Shown here piece by piece: positions 8,651 through 18,000 of a stretch of 64,000 nt of DNA. Position 1 is the first letter of the stretch; each line of letters starts with the position of its first letter. The notes under the pieces were generated by a model, which made no database searches, was not told the DNA's origin, and was given only the letters and a program-made list of their open reading frames with translations. Source of the DNA: Chelativorans petroleitrophicus. GTDB taxonomy: Bacteria; Pseudomonadota; Alphaproteobacteria; Rhizobiales; Rhizobiaceae. The stretch is from contig NZ_JAODNV010000015.1 in assembly GCF_025398195.1 (NCBI RefSeq), positions 52,900 through 116,899 of the forward strand. Direction: 5' to 3'. A program made the position numbers and the translations under genes.

Positions 8651-9751
8651 ATGTCGCACAACACTTTCGGTCATCTGTTTCGCGTCACCACGTGGGGCGA
8701 AAGCCATGGTCCGGCGATCGGCTGCGTAATCGATGGGTGCCCGCCCGGCATCCGGTTCACCGTTGGCGACATTCAGGCCGAGCTTGACCGGCGCAGGCCG
8801 GGCCGGTCGCGTTTCGTCACCCAGCGCCGCGAGCCGGACGCGGTGAAGGTTCTGTCCGGAGTCCTGCCCGAGGAAGACGGCGAGACGCTGGTGACCACCG
8901 GCACACCCATTTCCATGATGATCGAGAACGTCGATCAACGCTCCAAGGATTACCGCGAGATTGCCGAGCGCTACCGACCCGGTCACGCGGACTACACCTA
9001 CGAGGCGAAATACGGCCTGCGCGATTATCGCGGCGGCGGGCGCTCGTCCGCCCGCGAGACCGCCATGCGGGTGGCTGCCGGTGCGCTGGCGCGCAAGGTC
9101 GTGCCGGGGCTGGTGGTTCGCGGCGCGCTCGTTTCCATGGGCGAGAAGGAAATCGACCGCGCGAATTGGGACTGGGATTTCGTCAACGATCCAGAAAATC
9201 CGTTCTTTACGCCCGATCCGGCCTCGGTGCCGGTCTTTACGGATTATCTCGACAGCATCCGCAAGGCGGGCTCGTCGGTCGGTGCGGTGATCGAGGTTGT
9301 GGCCGAAGGCGTGCCGGCGGGTCTTGGCGCACCGCTCTACGGAAAGCTCGATCAGGACATCTGCGCCAATCTGATGTCCATCAACGCCGTCAAGGGCGTG
9401 GAGATCGGCAACGGCTTCCAGGCGGCCCGGATCAGGGGCGAGGAGAATGCCGACGAGATGCGCGCGGGGCCGGAGGGGAAGCCGGTCTTCCTGTCGAACA
9501 ATGCCGGCGGCATTCTGGGGGGCATTTCTACCGGCCAGCCCGTGGTGGCGCGGTTCGCCGTCAAGCCCACCTCATCCATCCTGACGCCGCGCCGCAGCGT
9601 CGACCGCAGCGGGGCCGAGGTCGAGGTCGTCACCAAGGGGCGGCACGATCCCTGTGTCGGCATCCGCGCCGTGCCCATCGGCGAGGCGATGGTTGCCTGC
9701 GCGATTGCAGACCACTATCTGCGGCACCGCGGGCAGACGGGAAGAGGATGA
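8651..9751 (+). CDS. aroC: Chorismate synthase
   Basis: AroC eliminates phosphate from EPSP to give chorismate, using reduced FMN. The 366-residue product carries all three family signatures: [27 protein letters not shown], then [27 protein letters not shown], then the C-terminal [34 protein letters not shown]. The length matches bacterial AroC. ATG 8651 follows GGAAAGAAG. The next gene, ribB, begins 92 bp downstream on the same strand. No other shikimate genes are in the window. Confidence 0.98.
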   Translation: MSHNTFGHLFRVTTWGESHGPAIGCVIDGCPPGIRFTVGDIQAELDRRRPGRSRFVTQRREPDAVKVLSGVLPEEDGETLVTTGTPISMMIENVDQRSKDYREIAERYRPGHADYTYEAKYGLRDYRGGGRSSARETAMRVAAGALARKVVPGLVVRGALVSMGEKEIDRANWDWDFVNDPENPFFTPDPASVPVFTDYLDSIRKAGSSVGAVIEVVAEGVPAGLGAPLYGKLDQDICANLMSINAVKGVEIGNGFQAARIRGEENADEMRAGPEGKPVFLSNNAGGILGGISTGQPVVARFAVKPTSSILTPRRSVDRSGAEVEVVTKGRHDPCVGIRAVPIGEAMVACAIADHYLRHRGQTGRG

Positions 9752-9843
9752 GCGGACGGGCAACAAGTTCAGACGCTGCTAACCCGGGGCGCAGGCCAGG
9801 TCTTCTGCCGTTCGCCGCCCCCACTGGCGGATCATGACCTCCA

Positions 9844-10947
9844 ATGACCTATGATCAGACAAGAGTAGTGGAAGCCCTGCGTGCCTTCGAGCGCGGGGAG
9901 ATTGTCGTCGTCACCGACGATGATGGGCGTGAGAACGAGGGCGATCTCATTCTTGCGGCGGTGCACTGTACGCCCGAGAAGATGGCGTTCATCGTGCGCC
10001 ACACCTCCGGCATCGTCTGCGCGCCCATGCCGCGCGAGGAGGCGAAGCGGCTCAATCTCCAGCCCATGGTGGCGGAGAACGACGCGCCGCACCATACGGC
10101 CTTCACCGTTAGCGTCGATTTCAAGCATGGCACCACCACCGGGATTTCCGCCGAGGACCGGACGCTTACAGTGCGCAATCTCGCCAATCCGAATGCCGGT
10201 GCGGGCGACTTCGTGCGGCCCGGGCATATATTTCCACTGGTTGCGCGTGAGGGCGGGGTGCTCATGCGCTCCGGTCATACGGAAGCCGCGGTGGACCTCT
10301 GCAAGCTTTCCGGGCTGCCACCCATCGGCGTGATCTGCGAACTGGTGAATGACGACGGCAGCGTCATGCGCGGGCCGCAGGTGGCCGAGTTCGCCAGGAA
10401 GCACGGGCTGCGTCAGGTCTCCGTCGCCGATCTGATCGCCTACCGGCAACGGCAGGAAACGTTGGTCGAGCGCGTGGCCACGTTCCCGATTGACACGCGC
10501 GGCGGCCCCGCCGTCGCGCACGCCTACACCCTGCCATGGGAGGCGATGCAGCATCTGGCCGTCGTCTTCGGGGATATCCGGGATGGCGCACGGATTCCGG
10601 TGCGGCTCCACACCGAGAATGTCGTGACCGACGTGTTCGGCAGGGAAAACCGGCTGCACCATGTGGTAAGGTCGATCGCCGCCATGGGGCGCGGCGTGGT
10701 GGTCTATCTGCGCGAGGGATCGGTCGGCGTTGCCCACCAGCCGCGCCGCCGCGCCGAAGGCAGCGAGTCGCACGCGGAGGCGCTGGACCGGGAGAGCGAA
10801 TGGCGTGAGGTGGGTCTCGGCGCGCAGATCCTGAAAGATCTCGGCATCACCTCGATAAAGCTCATGGCCTCACGCGAGCGGCACTATGTCGGGCTTGAAG
10901 GCTTCGGCATCGAGATTGTCGAAACGCAGATCATCGATAGGGAGTAG
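9844..10947 (+). CDS. ribB: 3,4-dihydroxy-2-butanone 4-phosphate synthase with degenerate GTP cyclohydrolase II domain
   Basis: The N-terminal half (about 1-205) is a complete DHBP synthase. Acidic metal/substrate residues are in DDDGRENEGDLILAA (25-39), and HTSGIVC, DFKHGTTTGISAEDRT and RSGHTEAAVDLCKLSG follow. It converts ribulose 5-phosphate to the four-carbon riboflavin precursor. The C-terminal half (about 206-367) has the RibA outline (PVRLHTENVVTDVFG, then KLMA, then GLEGFGIEIVE) but contains no cysteine. The three-Cys zinc site of active GTP cyclohydrolase II is therefore missing, and this half is probably structural or inactive. A separate ribA would be needed elsewhere. No FMN riboswitch fold was recognised in the 92-bp leader. 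Confidence 0.9.
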   Translation: MTYDQTRVVEALRAFERGEIVVVTDDDGRENEGDLILAAVHCTPEKMAFIVRHTSGIVCAPMPREEAKRLNLQPMVAENDAPHHTAFTVSVDFKHGTTTGISAEDRTLTVRNLANPNAGAGDFVRPGHIFPLVAREGGVLMRSGHTEAAVDLCKLSGLPPIGVICELVNDDGSVMRGPQVAEFARKHGLRQVSVADLIAYRQRQETLVERVATFPIDTRGGPAVAHAYTLPWEAMQHLAVVFGDIRDGARIPVRLHTENVVTDVFGRENRLHHVVRSIAAMGRGVVVYLREGSVGVAHQPRRRAEGSESHAEALDRESEWREVGLGAQILKDLGITSIKLMASRERHYVGLEGFGIEIVETQIIDRE

Positions 10948-10950
10948 CAC

Positions 10951-10991
10951 CGGCACACGCATGTGCCGATGCCGCCGGCAATCGTGTGCCG
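10951..10991. terminator. Inverted repeat between convergent ribB and MBL genes
   Basis: A 9-bp inverted repeat, CGGCACACG (10951-10959) and CGTGTGCCG (10983-10991), fills the 47-bp gap between two converging genes. An internal alternative hairpin, GGCAC-ACGCAT-GTGCC, lies at 10952-10967. There is no U-run on either strand, so bidirectional transcript-end function is plausible but not certain. Confidence 0.4.
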
Positions 10992-10994
10992 CCC

Positions 10995-11768
10995 TCAGGC
11001 GTACCACGCGCCAAGCACGACTTTCGTTGCGCCGCCGGCTTCGGCGACCTTTTGGGCGAAAGCCTCCACGTCGCTGCCCTGGTAGTGATAGGGATAGACA
11101 TAGGCGGGCGCGAATTCGGCAACCGCCGAGGACGCCTGGTCGATGTCCATGGTGTAGGGCAAGTTCATCGGCACGAAGGCGATGTGAATGTCGGTGAGCG
11201 CGCGCATTTCGGGAATGTCTTCCGTGTCGCCCGCGATGTAGACGCGCCGGCCGCCGGTCGTGACGATGTAGCCGTTGTCCCGCCCCTGCGGGTGATATTG
11301 CAGCCGCTCCGGCGTAGTGTTGTAGGCCGGGATTGCCTCGATCGTCAGATCGCCCACGGCGGTGCTGTCGCCGTTTCCGATGGCGCTCGCCTTCGCCTTC
11401 AGCTCCTCGGGCAGCATATCGAAAACGGCGGGGTTGGTGATCAGCCGAGTTTCGTCCCCGACGATAGCGGAGAGCGTTTCGGCATCATAATGGTCGCCGT
11501 GCTCGTGGGTGATCAGGATGAGGTCCGGCGCCGGATGGCCCTGGTAGGCTTCCGCCCCGCCAACCGGATCGCTGTAGATCACCAAGCCGGGCACGGTCAT
11601 GACGAAGGAGGCGTGCGAGACCGGAAAGATGGTGATCTCGCCGTTTTCGGTCTCATAGGTGTCGCCGCTGCCCTGGGCACGCGCGGCAAAAGGCATAACG
11701 GTGATCGCGCCGGCCCCTGCCAAACCCGCGACGGCGAACTTCAGGGTCTCACGTCGTGTAAAGGGCAT
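10995..11768 (-). CDS. Tat-exported metallo-beta-lactamase-fold hydrolase (L-ascorbate-lactonase/UlaG-like)
   Basis: This 257-residue protein has a twin-arginine signal, TRRETLKFAVAG (Arg5-Arg6) plus a hydrophobic stretch and PFAARAQ cleavage region, so it is predicted to be exported folded to the periplasm. The mature part is an MBL-fold protein. The metal motif HxHxDH appears as ITHEHGDHYD, with further ligands in YIAGDTEDIPEM and the late VYPYHYQGSDVEAF. It resembles UlaG/YtnP-type predicted Zn-dependent hydrolases. Substrate is unknown. It is convergent with ribB. Confidence 0.82.
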   Translation of the reverse strand: MPFTRRETLKFAVAGLAGAGAITVMPFAARAQGSGDTYETENGEITIFPVSHASFVMTVPGLVIYSDPVGGAEAYQGHPAPDLILITHEHGDHYDAETLSAIVGDETRLITNPAVFDMLPEELKAKASAIGNGDSTAVGDLTIEAIPAYNTTPERLQYHPQGRDNGYIVTTGGRRVYIAGDTEDIPEMRALTDIHIAFVPMNLPYTMDIDQASSAVAEFAPAYVYPYHYQGSDVEAFAQKVAEAGGATKVVLGAWYA

Positions 11769-11968
11769 CTTTCCCTCCTCTCATGGGTCTACCGGCTGCT
11801 TTCGCCAGCCTCGAGATTTTCCGCGCATATGCCGGGAGCTTCAACTGTTTCCCTGATGAAATTTTTGCGATCAGGCGCGCCTCATGGGTCCGGGATGCAG
11901 CCCTGAAGCCTGTTGATGCCGCGCGCTGCGGCGTGGCCAAGCCCGGCTCACGCGTCTATACCGGGGCG

Positions 11969-12895
11969 ATGCCGACGAGACTGTACAGCCACCCCGTGTG
12001 TCTCCAGCATTTGACGCCGCCCGGCCATCCCGAGCGGCCGGATCGGCTACGCGCCATCGAGCGGGCGCTGGAGGACGACGCTTTCAAGGAGCTCGAGCGT
12101 TGCGAGGCGCCTCTGGCGGAGGAATCTTCCATTCTTCTCGCCCATCCCGAAATCCATCTCCGCCGCGTGAAGGCCTTTGTCCCTGAGGAAGGGCTTGCCA
12201 GGGTCGATGCGGACACCAGCGTGAGCCCGAAGAGCTGGGAAGCAGCACTGGCCGCCATCGGCGGCGCGCTGGCGGCGGTGGATGACGTGTTCACCGGCAA
12301 GGCTGACAATGCTTTCGTGGCGGTTCGCCCTCCCGGTCACCATGCGGAGCGGGAGAGGGCGAGGGGCTTCTGCCTGTTCAACAATGCCGCAGTCGCAGCG
12401 CGCCATGCCCAGACGGCGCATGGGGCGGAGCGCGTGGCCATCGTCGATTGGGACGTGCATCACGGCAACGGGACGCAGGACATCTTCTGGGACGATCCTT
12501 CCGTGCTATACTGCTCGACCCACCAGATGCCGCTTTATCCGGGCACGGGTGCGGCGTCGGAAACGGGAGCAGGCAACATCGTCAATGTGCCGCTCGAGCC
12601 GGGGGTAGACGGAGAAGCGTTCCGCCGCGCGTTGAGCGGGATCATTCTGCCGCGCATTGAGGCGTTCCGCCCGGATCTCGTTATCATTTCCGCGGGTTTC
12701 GATGCCCATCACCGCGATCCGCTGGCCGAGCTCAATTTCAGCGAGGAAGATTTTGGCTGGGCGACGGAGAGGCTTATGGAGCAGGCGGAGCGCTGGTCGG
12801 GCAATCGCCTTGTCAGCCTGCTCGAAGGGGGTTACGACCTTCAGGGGCTGGCGCGCTCGGTGGCCGTCCACGTCAGACGCCTGATGAAGGGGTGA
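11969..12895 (+). CDS. Histone deacetylase family (acetoin utilisation-like) amidohydrolase
   Basis: This 308-residue class II HDAC-like Zn amidohydrolase shows RPPGHHAERERARGFCLFNN (tandem catalytic histidines), AIVDWDVHHGNGTQDIFW (Asp and His zinc ligands), STHQMPLYPGTGA, and the final LEGGYDLQGLARSV. Bacterial members deacetylate acetylpolyamines, acetyl-lysine or related amides; the substrate is unknown here. The frame is open for 62 more codons upstream, but MPTRLYSHPVCLQHLTPPGHPERPDR is the family N-terminus. It is 3 bp from xseB and thus co-transcribed with it, an arrangement common in Rhizobiales. Confidence 0.9.
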   Translation: MPTRLYSHPVCLQHLTPPGHPERPDRLRAIERALEDDAFKELERCEAPLAEESSILLAHPEIHLRRVKAFVPEEGLARVDADTSVSPKSWEAALAAIGGALAAVDDVFTGKADNAFVAVRPPGHHAERERARGFCLFNNAAVAARHAQTAHGAERVAIVDWDVHHGNGTQDIFWDDPSVLYCSTHQMPLYPGTGAASETGAGNIVNVPLEPGVDGEAFRRALSGIILPRIEAFRPDLVIISAGFDAHHRDPLAELNFSEEDFGWATERLMEQAERWSGNRLVSLLEGGYDLQGLARSVAVHVRRLMKG

Positions 12896-12898
12896 AGC

Positions 12899-13165
12899 AT
12901 GAGTGCCGAAAACGGCGATGCCGCGAGCAATGACGACATCAAGACGATGACCTTCGAGCAGGCCCTCGAGGCGCTTGAAGCGATCGTGAACGATCTGGAG
13001 CGCGGCGACGTGCCGCTGGAACAGTCGATCCGCATCTACGAGCGCGGCGAGGCGCTGAAGGCCCATTGCGACCGGCTGCTCAAGGCCGCTGAGGACAAGG
13101 TGGAGAAGATCAGGCTGTCGCGGGATGGCGCGCCGGTGGGCACCGAGCCGCTCGATCCGAAGTGA
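12899..13165 (+). CDS. xseB: Exodeoxyribonuclease VII small subunit
   Basis: This 88-residue protein has the XseB core [36 protein letters not shown], followed by helix [15 protein letters not shown]. It forms the processive single-strand nuclease with XseA, which is not in the window. The start ATG lies 3 bp after the HDAC-family stop codon, and dxs follows after 125 bp. The length and two-helix hairpin are typical. Confidence 0.95.
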   Translation: MSAENGDAASNDDIKTMTFEQALEALEAIVNDLERGDVPLEQSIRIYERGEALKAHCDRLLKAAEDKVEKIRLSRDGAPVGTEPLDPK

Positions 13166-13290
13166 GGCGCCTGTGGCCGGTTCTCTCCCGCCTGCAAACT
13201 TCCGGTAGATTCTATATCGCTGCGGCGCGTTTACTTTGTGCCTGTGACGGCCTATTTCCTTCCGGAAGTGTTCGAGACGAGTGACGAAGC

Positions 13291-15204
13291 GTGAAATCGC
13301 CCCCTGAAACGCCCATTCTGGATCGTGTGCGCTTTCCCTCCGACCTGAAGCAGCTTCCCGAGGAAGATCTGCCGAAGCTTGCCGAGGAGCTGCGCGCCGA
13401 GTTGATCGACGCGGTTTCGCAGACCGGCGGGCATTTAGGCGCCGGGCTGGGCGTGGTCGAGCTCACCGTGGCGCTGCACTATGTGTTCGACACCCCGCAC
13501 GACCGGCTGATCTGGGATGTGGGCCATCAGGCCTATCCGCACAAGATCCTGACAGGGCGGCGCGACCGCATCCGCACGCTACGGCAGGAAAACGGGCTTT
13601 CCGGCTTCACCAAGCGCGCAGAAAGCGAATACGACCCCTTCGGCGCGGCGCATTCCTCGACCTCGATTTCCGCCGGGCTCGGCATGGCCGTGGCGCGCGA
13701 GCTATCCGGCGGCAAGCGTCATGTCATCGCGGTGATCGGGGACGGCGCCATGTCCGCCGGCATGGCCTACGAGGCCATGAACAATGCGGGCGCCCTGAAT
13801 GCACGGCTGATCGTCATCCTGAATGACAACGACATGTCGATCGCCCGGCCCACCGGCGCGATGAGCGCCTATCTCGCCCGGCTCGCCTCGGGCGGCGCCT
13901 ATCAGGGCTTCCGCGATTTCGGCAAGAAGCTCACCTCCTATCTCGGCAAGGGCGTCAACCGCGCGATCACCCGCGCGGTGGAGCATGCGCGCGGCTATGT
14001 CACCGGAGGCACGCTTTTCGAGGAGCTCGGGTTCTTCCACATCGGCCCGATCGATGGGCACAATCTGGAACACCTGGTGCCGGTGCTGAGGAACGTGCGC
14101 GACCATGGCAACGGCCCGGTGCTCATCCACGTGGTGACCCAAAAGGGCAAGGGCTATCCGCCGGCGGAAGCGGCCGCCGACAAGTATCACGGCGTCGCCA
14201 AGTTCGATGTCATCACCGGCGCGCAGGCCAAGAGCCCTGCCGGCCCGCCCAGCTACACGAAGGTGTTCGCGCAGTCTCTCGTCGAGGAGGCGCGCCGGGA
14301 CGAGCGTATCGTGGCCATCACCGCCGCCATGCCCTCGGGCACGGGACTCGACAAGTTCGGGGAGGCGTTTCCAAAGCGTTTCTTTGACGTCGGCATCGCC
14401 GAGCAGCACGCGGTGACATTCGCGGCCGGACTTGCTGCCGAGGGCTTCCGCCCCTTTGCCGCCATCTATTCCACCTTCCTTCAGCGCGCCTACGATCAGG
14501 TCGTCCACGACGTGGCGATTCAGAACCTGCCGGTGCGCTTCGCCATCGACCGCGCGGGCTTCGTCGGCGCCGACGGTGCCACGCATTGCGGCGCCTTCGA
14601 CGTGACCTTCCTCGCCACCCTGCCAAACCTCGTCGTGATGGCGGCGAGCGACGAGGCGGAGCTGAAGCACATGGTGCATACGGCTGCTGTCTATGACGAA
14701 GGCCCCATAGCGTTCCGCTATCCGCGGGGGAACGGAATGGGTGTGCCGATGCCCGAACGCGGCGAGGCGCTGGAGATCGGCAAGGGACGCGTGGTGCGCG
14801 AGGGCACGAAGGTGGCGCTCCTCTCCCTTGGCGGGCGGCTTGGCGAATGCCTGAAGGCGGCCGACGAGCTGGAGGCCGCGGGCCTTTCCACAACCGTCGC
14901 CGACGCGCGCTTTGCAAAGCCGCTGGATACGGCGCTGATTGCGCGGCTTGCGCGGGAGCATGAGGTTTTGGTCACCATCGAGGAAGGCGCGATCGGCGGC
15001 TTCGGCGCCCATGTCCTACATTTCCTCGCCCATCAGGGATTGCTTGAAAACGGGCTCAAGGTCCGCCCGCTGGTCATGCCCGACATTTTCATGGACCAGG
15101 CGAAACCGGAAAGGATGTATGCCAAGGCGGGGCTCGACTGCGCCGGCATCGTCAGAACCGTCTTTGCAGCTCTCGGCCAGGAGACGAAGGCCGCCCGCGC
15201 CTGA
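13291..15204 (+). CDS. dxs: 1-deoxy-D-xylulose-5-phosphate synthase
   Basis: Dxs condenses pyruvate and glyceraldehyde 3-phosphate (ThDP-dependent), the first step of the MEP isoprenoid pathway. The 637-residue length is normal. It shows [23 protein letters not shown] (catalytic His), the ThDP/Mg motif [18 protein letters not shown], the transketolase pyrimidine domain [21 protein letters not shown], and the C-terminal domain with ARFAKPLD. The start is GTG 13291; no upstream ATG fits. It complements ispH at 30 kb. In related genomes dxs is normally followed directly by tlyA; here a large foreign-looking gene lies between them. Confidence 0.97.
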   Translation: MKSPPETPILDRVRFPSDLKQLPEEDLPKLAEELRAELIDAVSQTGGHLGAGLGVVELTVALHYVFDTPHDRLIWDVGHQAYPHKILTGRRDRIRTLRQENGLSGFTKRAESEYDPFGAAHSSTSISAGLGMAVARELSGGKRHVIAVIGDGAMSAGMAYEAMNNAGALNARLIVILNDNDMSIARPTGAMSAYLARLASGGAYQGFRDFGKKLTSYLGKGVNRAITRAVEHARGYVTGGTLFEELGFFHIGPIDGHNLEHLVPVLRNVRDHGNGPVLIHVVTQKGKGYPPAEAAADKYHGVAKFDVITGAQAKSPAGPPSYTKVFAQSLVEEARRDERIVAITAAMPSGTGLDKFGEAFPKRFFDVGIAEQHAVTFAAGLAAEGFRPFAAIYSTFLQRAYDQVVHDVAIQNLPVRFAIDRAGFVGADGATHCGAFDVTFLATLPNLVVMAASDEAELKHMVHTAAVYDEGPIAFRYPRGNGMGVPMPERGEALEIGKGRVVREGTKVALLSLGGRLGECLKAADELEAAGLSTTVADARFAKPLDTALIARLAREHEVLVTIEEGAIGGFGAHVLHFLAHQGLLENGLKVRPLVMPDIFMDQAKPERMYAKAGLDCAGIVRTVFAALGQETKAARA

Positions 15205-15206
15205 AA

Positions 15207-15226
15207 CCTGCCGGTCATCCGGCGGG
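15207..15226 (+). terminator. Weak hairpin after dxs
   Basis: CCTGCCGG (15207-15214), loop TCAT, CCGGCGGG (15219-15226) form an 8-bp stem with one G-U pair, 3 nt after the dxs stop. There is no U-run, so termination would be weak or factor-dependent. Confidence 0.35.
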
Positions 15227-15462
15227 TGCAACCCTGCGCATCATCAATGTGAACACGCACGGGTGCAAGGCATTGAGCACCCGGTCGCCGGGCGTTTCGC
15301 GCCCAATAAGCCGCGGGGCCTGTTCAGACCATAACCAGAACAAAGACCTCGATAACCCCCGTTCCGGCTAGGTTCGCCTTCGCCCGACTTTCGGACGCGG
15401 CTTGCGAGGCCGTGACCATCCCGTCGGCTTTCCCTCAAGCTGTGGAAAGAAGGAATGTGCAG

Positions 15463-17850
15463 ATGCCGCAAAGGTCCATCGATTCGTCCCTGAATGACTG
15501 GAGAGGAGCTGTCGGCCGCTACCATGCGAGGATGGCGGAAAAGCCCCGGCATGCCCGGCCGGAAACGGTGACACCGCATTTGTCGTCAGAGCCGCAGTTC
15601 GAATTGCCCGAACGGTGGGAACAATCCGCTTATGGCGAAAGCGGCGTCCGCATACCCCGGCATCTATCGGCAAAGTCTTCCGCGGTGACGTTGGGTCTTC
15701 TGCTGAGCACGATGCTGATTGCCGACAATGTTGCCAAAGCGGGAGCGAGCATCTCTCCCGCGGCGGGCGACCGGTACTGGCCGGAGCAGGCGGGTCTGAC
15801 CAGCGGAGAGGGCCTGTCCGCACCGCTGGCAGCAACGTTTCCGCGTGCGCTCGGGTCGCAGACGGTGAAATCCGATACGGCCGCCGCGGAGCAAGTGACG
15901 TCCCCCAAGAGCCTGCGCTTGGCCAGATCGGCCGCGGCCCGGTCTGTCGAGGACATCCCGCAGCTCAATGGAGATCTGCCGCTCGAAAAGGGCTCCTTCG
16001 CCGGCGCGCGTGTGAAGGCGGCGCGGAAACTATGGGGAGAAAGAGCGCGGGGCATGGAAGATGAGCAGGTGCTGCATGAGGCAAACAGAATTCACCTCGA
16101 TGCGCGCGCCAATCCGGACGATGAAGCCAAGGTCCGCAAGTCGTATGATCTGCTGCGGGAGGAGGCTGATATCTGGGCTCTGGAGAACGGCGGAGACAAG
16201 GTGAAGCTCTCCCGCGAAAGGGAGATCGCGCTTTACAGAAAGGCCTGGAAAGAGGAGCACAACCTCCCGAAGAAGCCGAAATTCAAGCCGCTTTCCGAGA
16301 TAACGAAGGAGATCGTTGCGCAAACGCCGGCACACAAGCGGAGAAGGCTGCCATTGTCTCATGTGGACATGGGCGGGATAGTAGCGATAAAAGCAAGTAA
16401 GCTATATTATAAGCAATTTATAGATTATATAGAAGATAATATAGATAAACTGTCCATATCGATTGTTAATGAAAATGCCAGAAGGAACAAGATTCCAAGA
16501 TTATTTATGGAATTTCGTCCAGATGAAATTTATCACATCGACAAGATCGTCCAAATGAAGGGGTATTCCGGCATCTCCAGTCTCGGAATACCCAAGGAGC
16601 TCACAAACGGCAGAAACATGCCGGCTTTGATCGCCCGCCTTCCAGATCACGGATTCGTTCTCGTTGATCCGGAGGGGAGGGTCAAAAGGCTCGACCGCAA
16701 TCCCGCCGATTCGGGAGATTTTGCAGAACTGGCGCGGAAGCTCGACGTGAAGTTCACGGACTATGGCGGCGATCCGCGCCTCATGGCCAGCGTGCGGATC
16801 CTTCTGAATTCCCCCAATCAGCGCTCGATAAAGGAGTTCGCGGTAGAGAAAACGAAGGAATATCTGAAGTCGCAGATAACGGATCTTGAGCAGGCCCCGA
16901 AAGCGGTGGAGCGCGAAGCGCTCTTCAAGGCGGTAAGTGACGTTGTCGAGAATGCCGTCGCCGCGGGCTTGATGGCTGTCCCGATTCTGGGCGAAAGCGC
17001 TCTGGCGATCAGGAGCGGCGTGAAGGCCGCCGAAGCCGCAGTCGAACTCCTTGGGGAAGAAGCCGCGACCGAAGCGAAGGCATCCGCGGCGGCAAGGGCT
17101 GTCATGGACGGCTCCAAGACCAGCACTTTCCTGCGGGAAAGCGGGCAGGAGCTCAGTGATTTCATTGTCCCGGACTTCTTCGATGCGGATGGCGCGCAGG
17201 CCTACGAGGTCGCTCACGCGCCTGAAGATTTCAGCCTGCTGAAACGCTGCCGGAGAGGGAACGTTTGCGGCGTGATGTCGCGCGGGGATAACCGAGCGCT
17301 CCTGGAGGAAGAAAATCTGCAGGAAAGCGCTGGCGATGGCGAAGATATACTGAAACAAATATATAGATCATTGCTCCGTACGGGGAGAGTGAGAAGCCCG
17401 TATACGGAGCAGCTCATCAAAGAGGAGATAGATGAACGCGCGAAGCTAAAGGTGCCCAAAACGTTATATAGGGCCCAGGCGGGCCGCTCGATCGTCATCC
17501 CTGAAAAGTTTGCAACCATGGATGACCGCCTTGCGGCGATCATCAAGCATGTCGCCACCCATGTCGGAAGAAAAAGCGAGGCGGCATCCCTGACAATGGC
17601 GCGACAGATAGCCGAAAGGTTTAAAACGCCGACCGGGAAGCTGCTGCGCATCGACACCTCGCACGACCCGGAGAACTTCCGAACCGTGGAGGATATCCTC
17701 AAGAACGACGGACCGCGCCTGGCCAAGAGCGGGAAGATCAGCAAGGGAACGCTCGCAAAAGCCATCGAAACCGCCTTCAACGAGCAGGAACAGGAAGTGT
17801 TTTACGTCCAAGGGGACATCCCCGACGAGTGGGTCGAGGTGATTGCCTGA
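15463..17850 (+). CDS. Large mosaic protein with possible C-terminal ADP-ribosyltransferase domain (toxin/effector-like)
   Basis: I do not recognise the full-length family. With the start at ATG 15463 (AAGAAGGA 8 nt upstream; a GTG 51 nt earlier at 15412 is the longer alternative) it has 795 residues. The N-terminus (1-70) is polar, without a Sec signal. A hydrophobic segment (SSAVTLGLLLSTMLIADN, about 72-88) is followed by a basic helical region. The middle is an AT-rich-coded segment (about 307-365), then a hydrophobic stretch AVAAGLMAVPILGESALAI (about 498-516). The C-terminal 130 residues carry LYRAQ (Arg670), THVGRKSEAASLTMARQIAERF (Ser709, Thr711) and EQEQEVFYVQGDIPDEW (Glu774/776/778). 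These match the R, S-x-T, E-x-E order and the ending of ADP-ribosylating toxins. It interrupts dxs-tlyA and has no adjacent immunity gene. Confidence 0.6.
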   Translation: MPQRSIDSSLNDWRGAVGRYHARMAEKPRHARPETVTPHLSSEPQFELPERWEQSAYGESGVRIPRHLSAKSSAVTLGLLLSTMLIADNVAKAGASISPAAGDRYWPEQAGLTSGEGLSAPLAATFPRALGSQTVKSDTAAAEQVTSPKSLRLARSAAARSVEDIPQLNGDLPLEKGSFAGARVKAARKLWGERARGMEDEQVLHEANRIHLDARANPDDEAKVRKSYDLLREEADIWALENGGDKVKLSREREIALYRKAWKEEHNLPKKPKFKPLSEITKEIVAQTPAHKRRRLPLSHVDMGGIVAIKASKLYYKQFIDYIEDNIDKLSISIVNENARRNKIPRLFMEFRPDEIYHIDKIVQMKGYSGISSLGIPKELTNGRNMPALIARLPDHGFVLVDPEGRVKRLDRNPADSGDFAELARKLDVKFTDYGGDPRLMASVRILLNSPNQRSIKEFAVEKTKEYLKSQITDLEQAPKAVEREALFKAVSDVVENAVAAGLMAVPILGESALAIRSGVKAAEAAVELLGEEAATEAKASAAARAVMDGSKTSTFLRESGQELSDFIVPDFFDADGAQAYEVAHAPEDFSLLKRCRRGNVCGVMSRGDNRALLEEENLQESAGDGEDILKQIYRSLLRTGRVRSPYTEQLIKEEIDERAKLKVPKTLYRAQAGRSIVIPEKFATMDDRLAAIIKHVATHVGRKSEAASLTMARQIAERFKTPTGKLLRIDTSHDPENFRTVEDILKNDGPRLAKSGKISKGTLAKAIETAFNEQEQEVFYVQGDIPDEWVEVIA
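16381..16560. other. AT-rich patch inside the mosaic effector-like gene
   Basis: By hand count about 30 percent G+C over 180 bases (54 of 180; the first 60 bases have 14 G/C), against roughly 60 percent or more on both sides. Within it the reading frame uses several ATA, AGA/AGG, TTA and TAT codons that are rare in neighbouring genes. A smaller AT-rich patch recurs near 17341-17380, just before the C-terminal domain. This suggests modular assembly or recent acquisition of segments. Confidence 0.75.
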
Positions 17851-18000
17851 CGGACTGTGCCTGCCCGGCTTCGGCTGGCCCGCACCTTGGCTGCGTCCTG
17901 CAACAAGGAGGTGGAATCCGGATGCACCGGCGGTATGACGCGGCCGAAGAATGGCCTATATGGACGGGACCTTGTCCCATCCGATCGCGGCACGACATCC

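Noticed and set aside
9752..9843. FMN riboswitch upstream of ribB
   Set aside because: The 92-bp leader lacks the conserved AGGG...GGCGGG-type elements of the six-helix fold.
13702..15012. Long open frame antisense to dxs
   Set aside because: Composition artefact opposite a well-recognised gene; no domain features.
15205..15462. tts box (TtsI site) upstream of the ART-like gene
   Set aside because: No match to the TCAGCTT-TCGAAAGCT pattern could be found; the same is true for 48052-48274.
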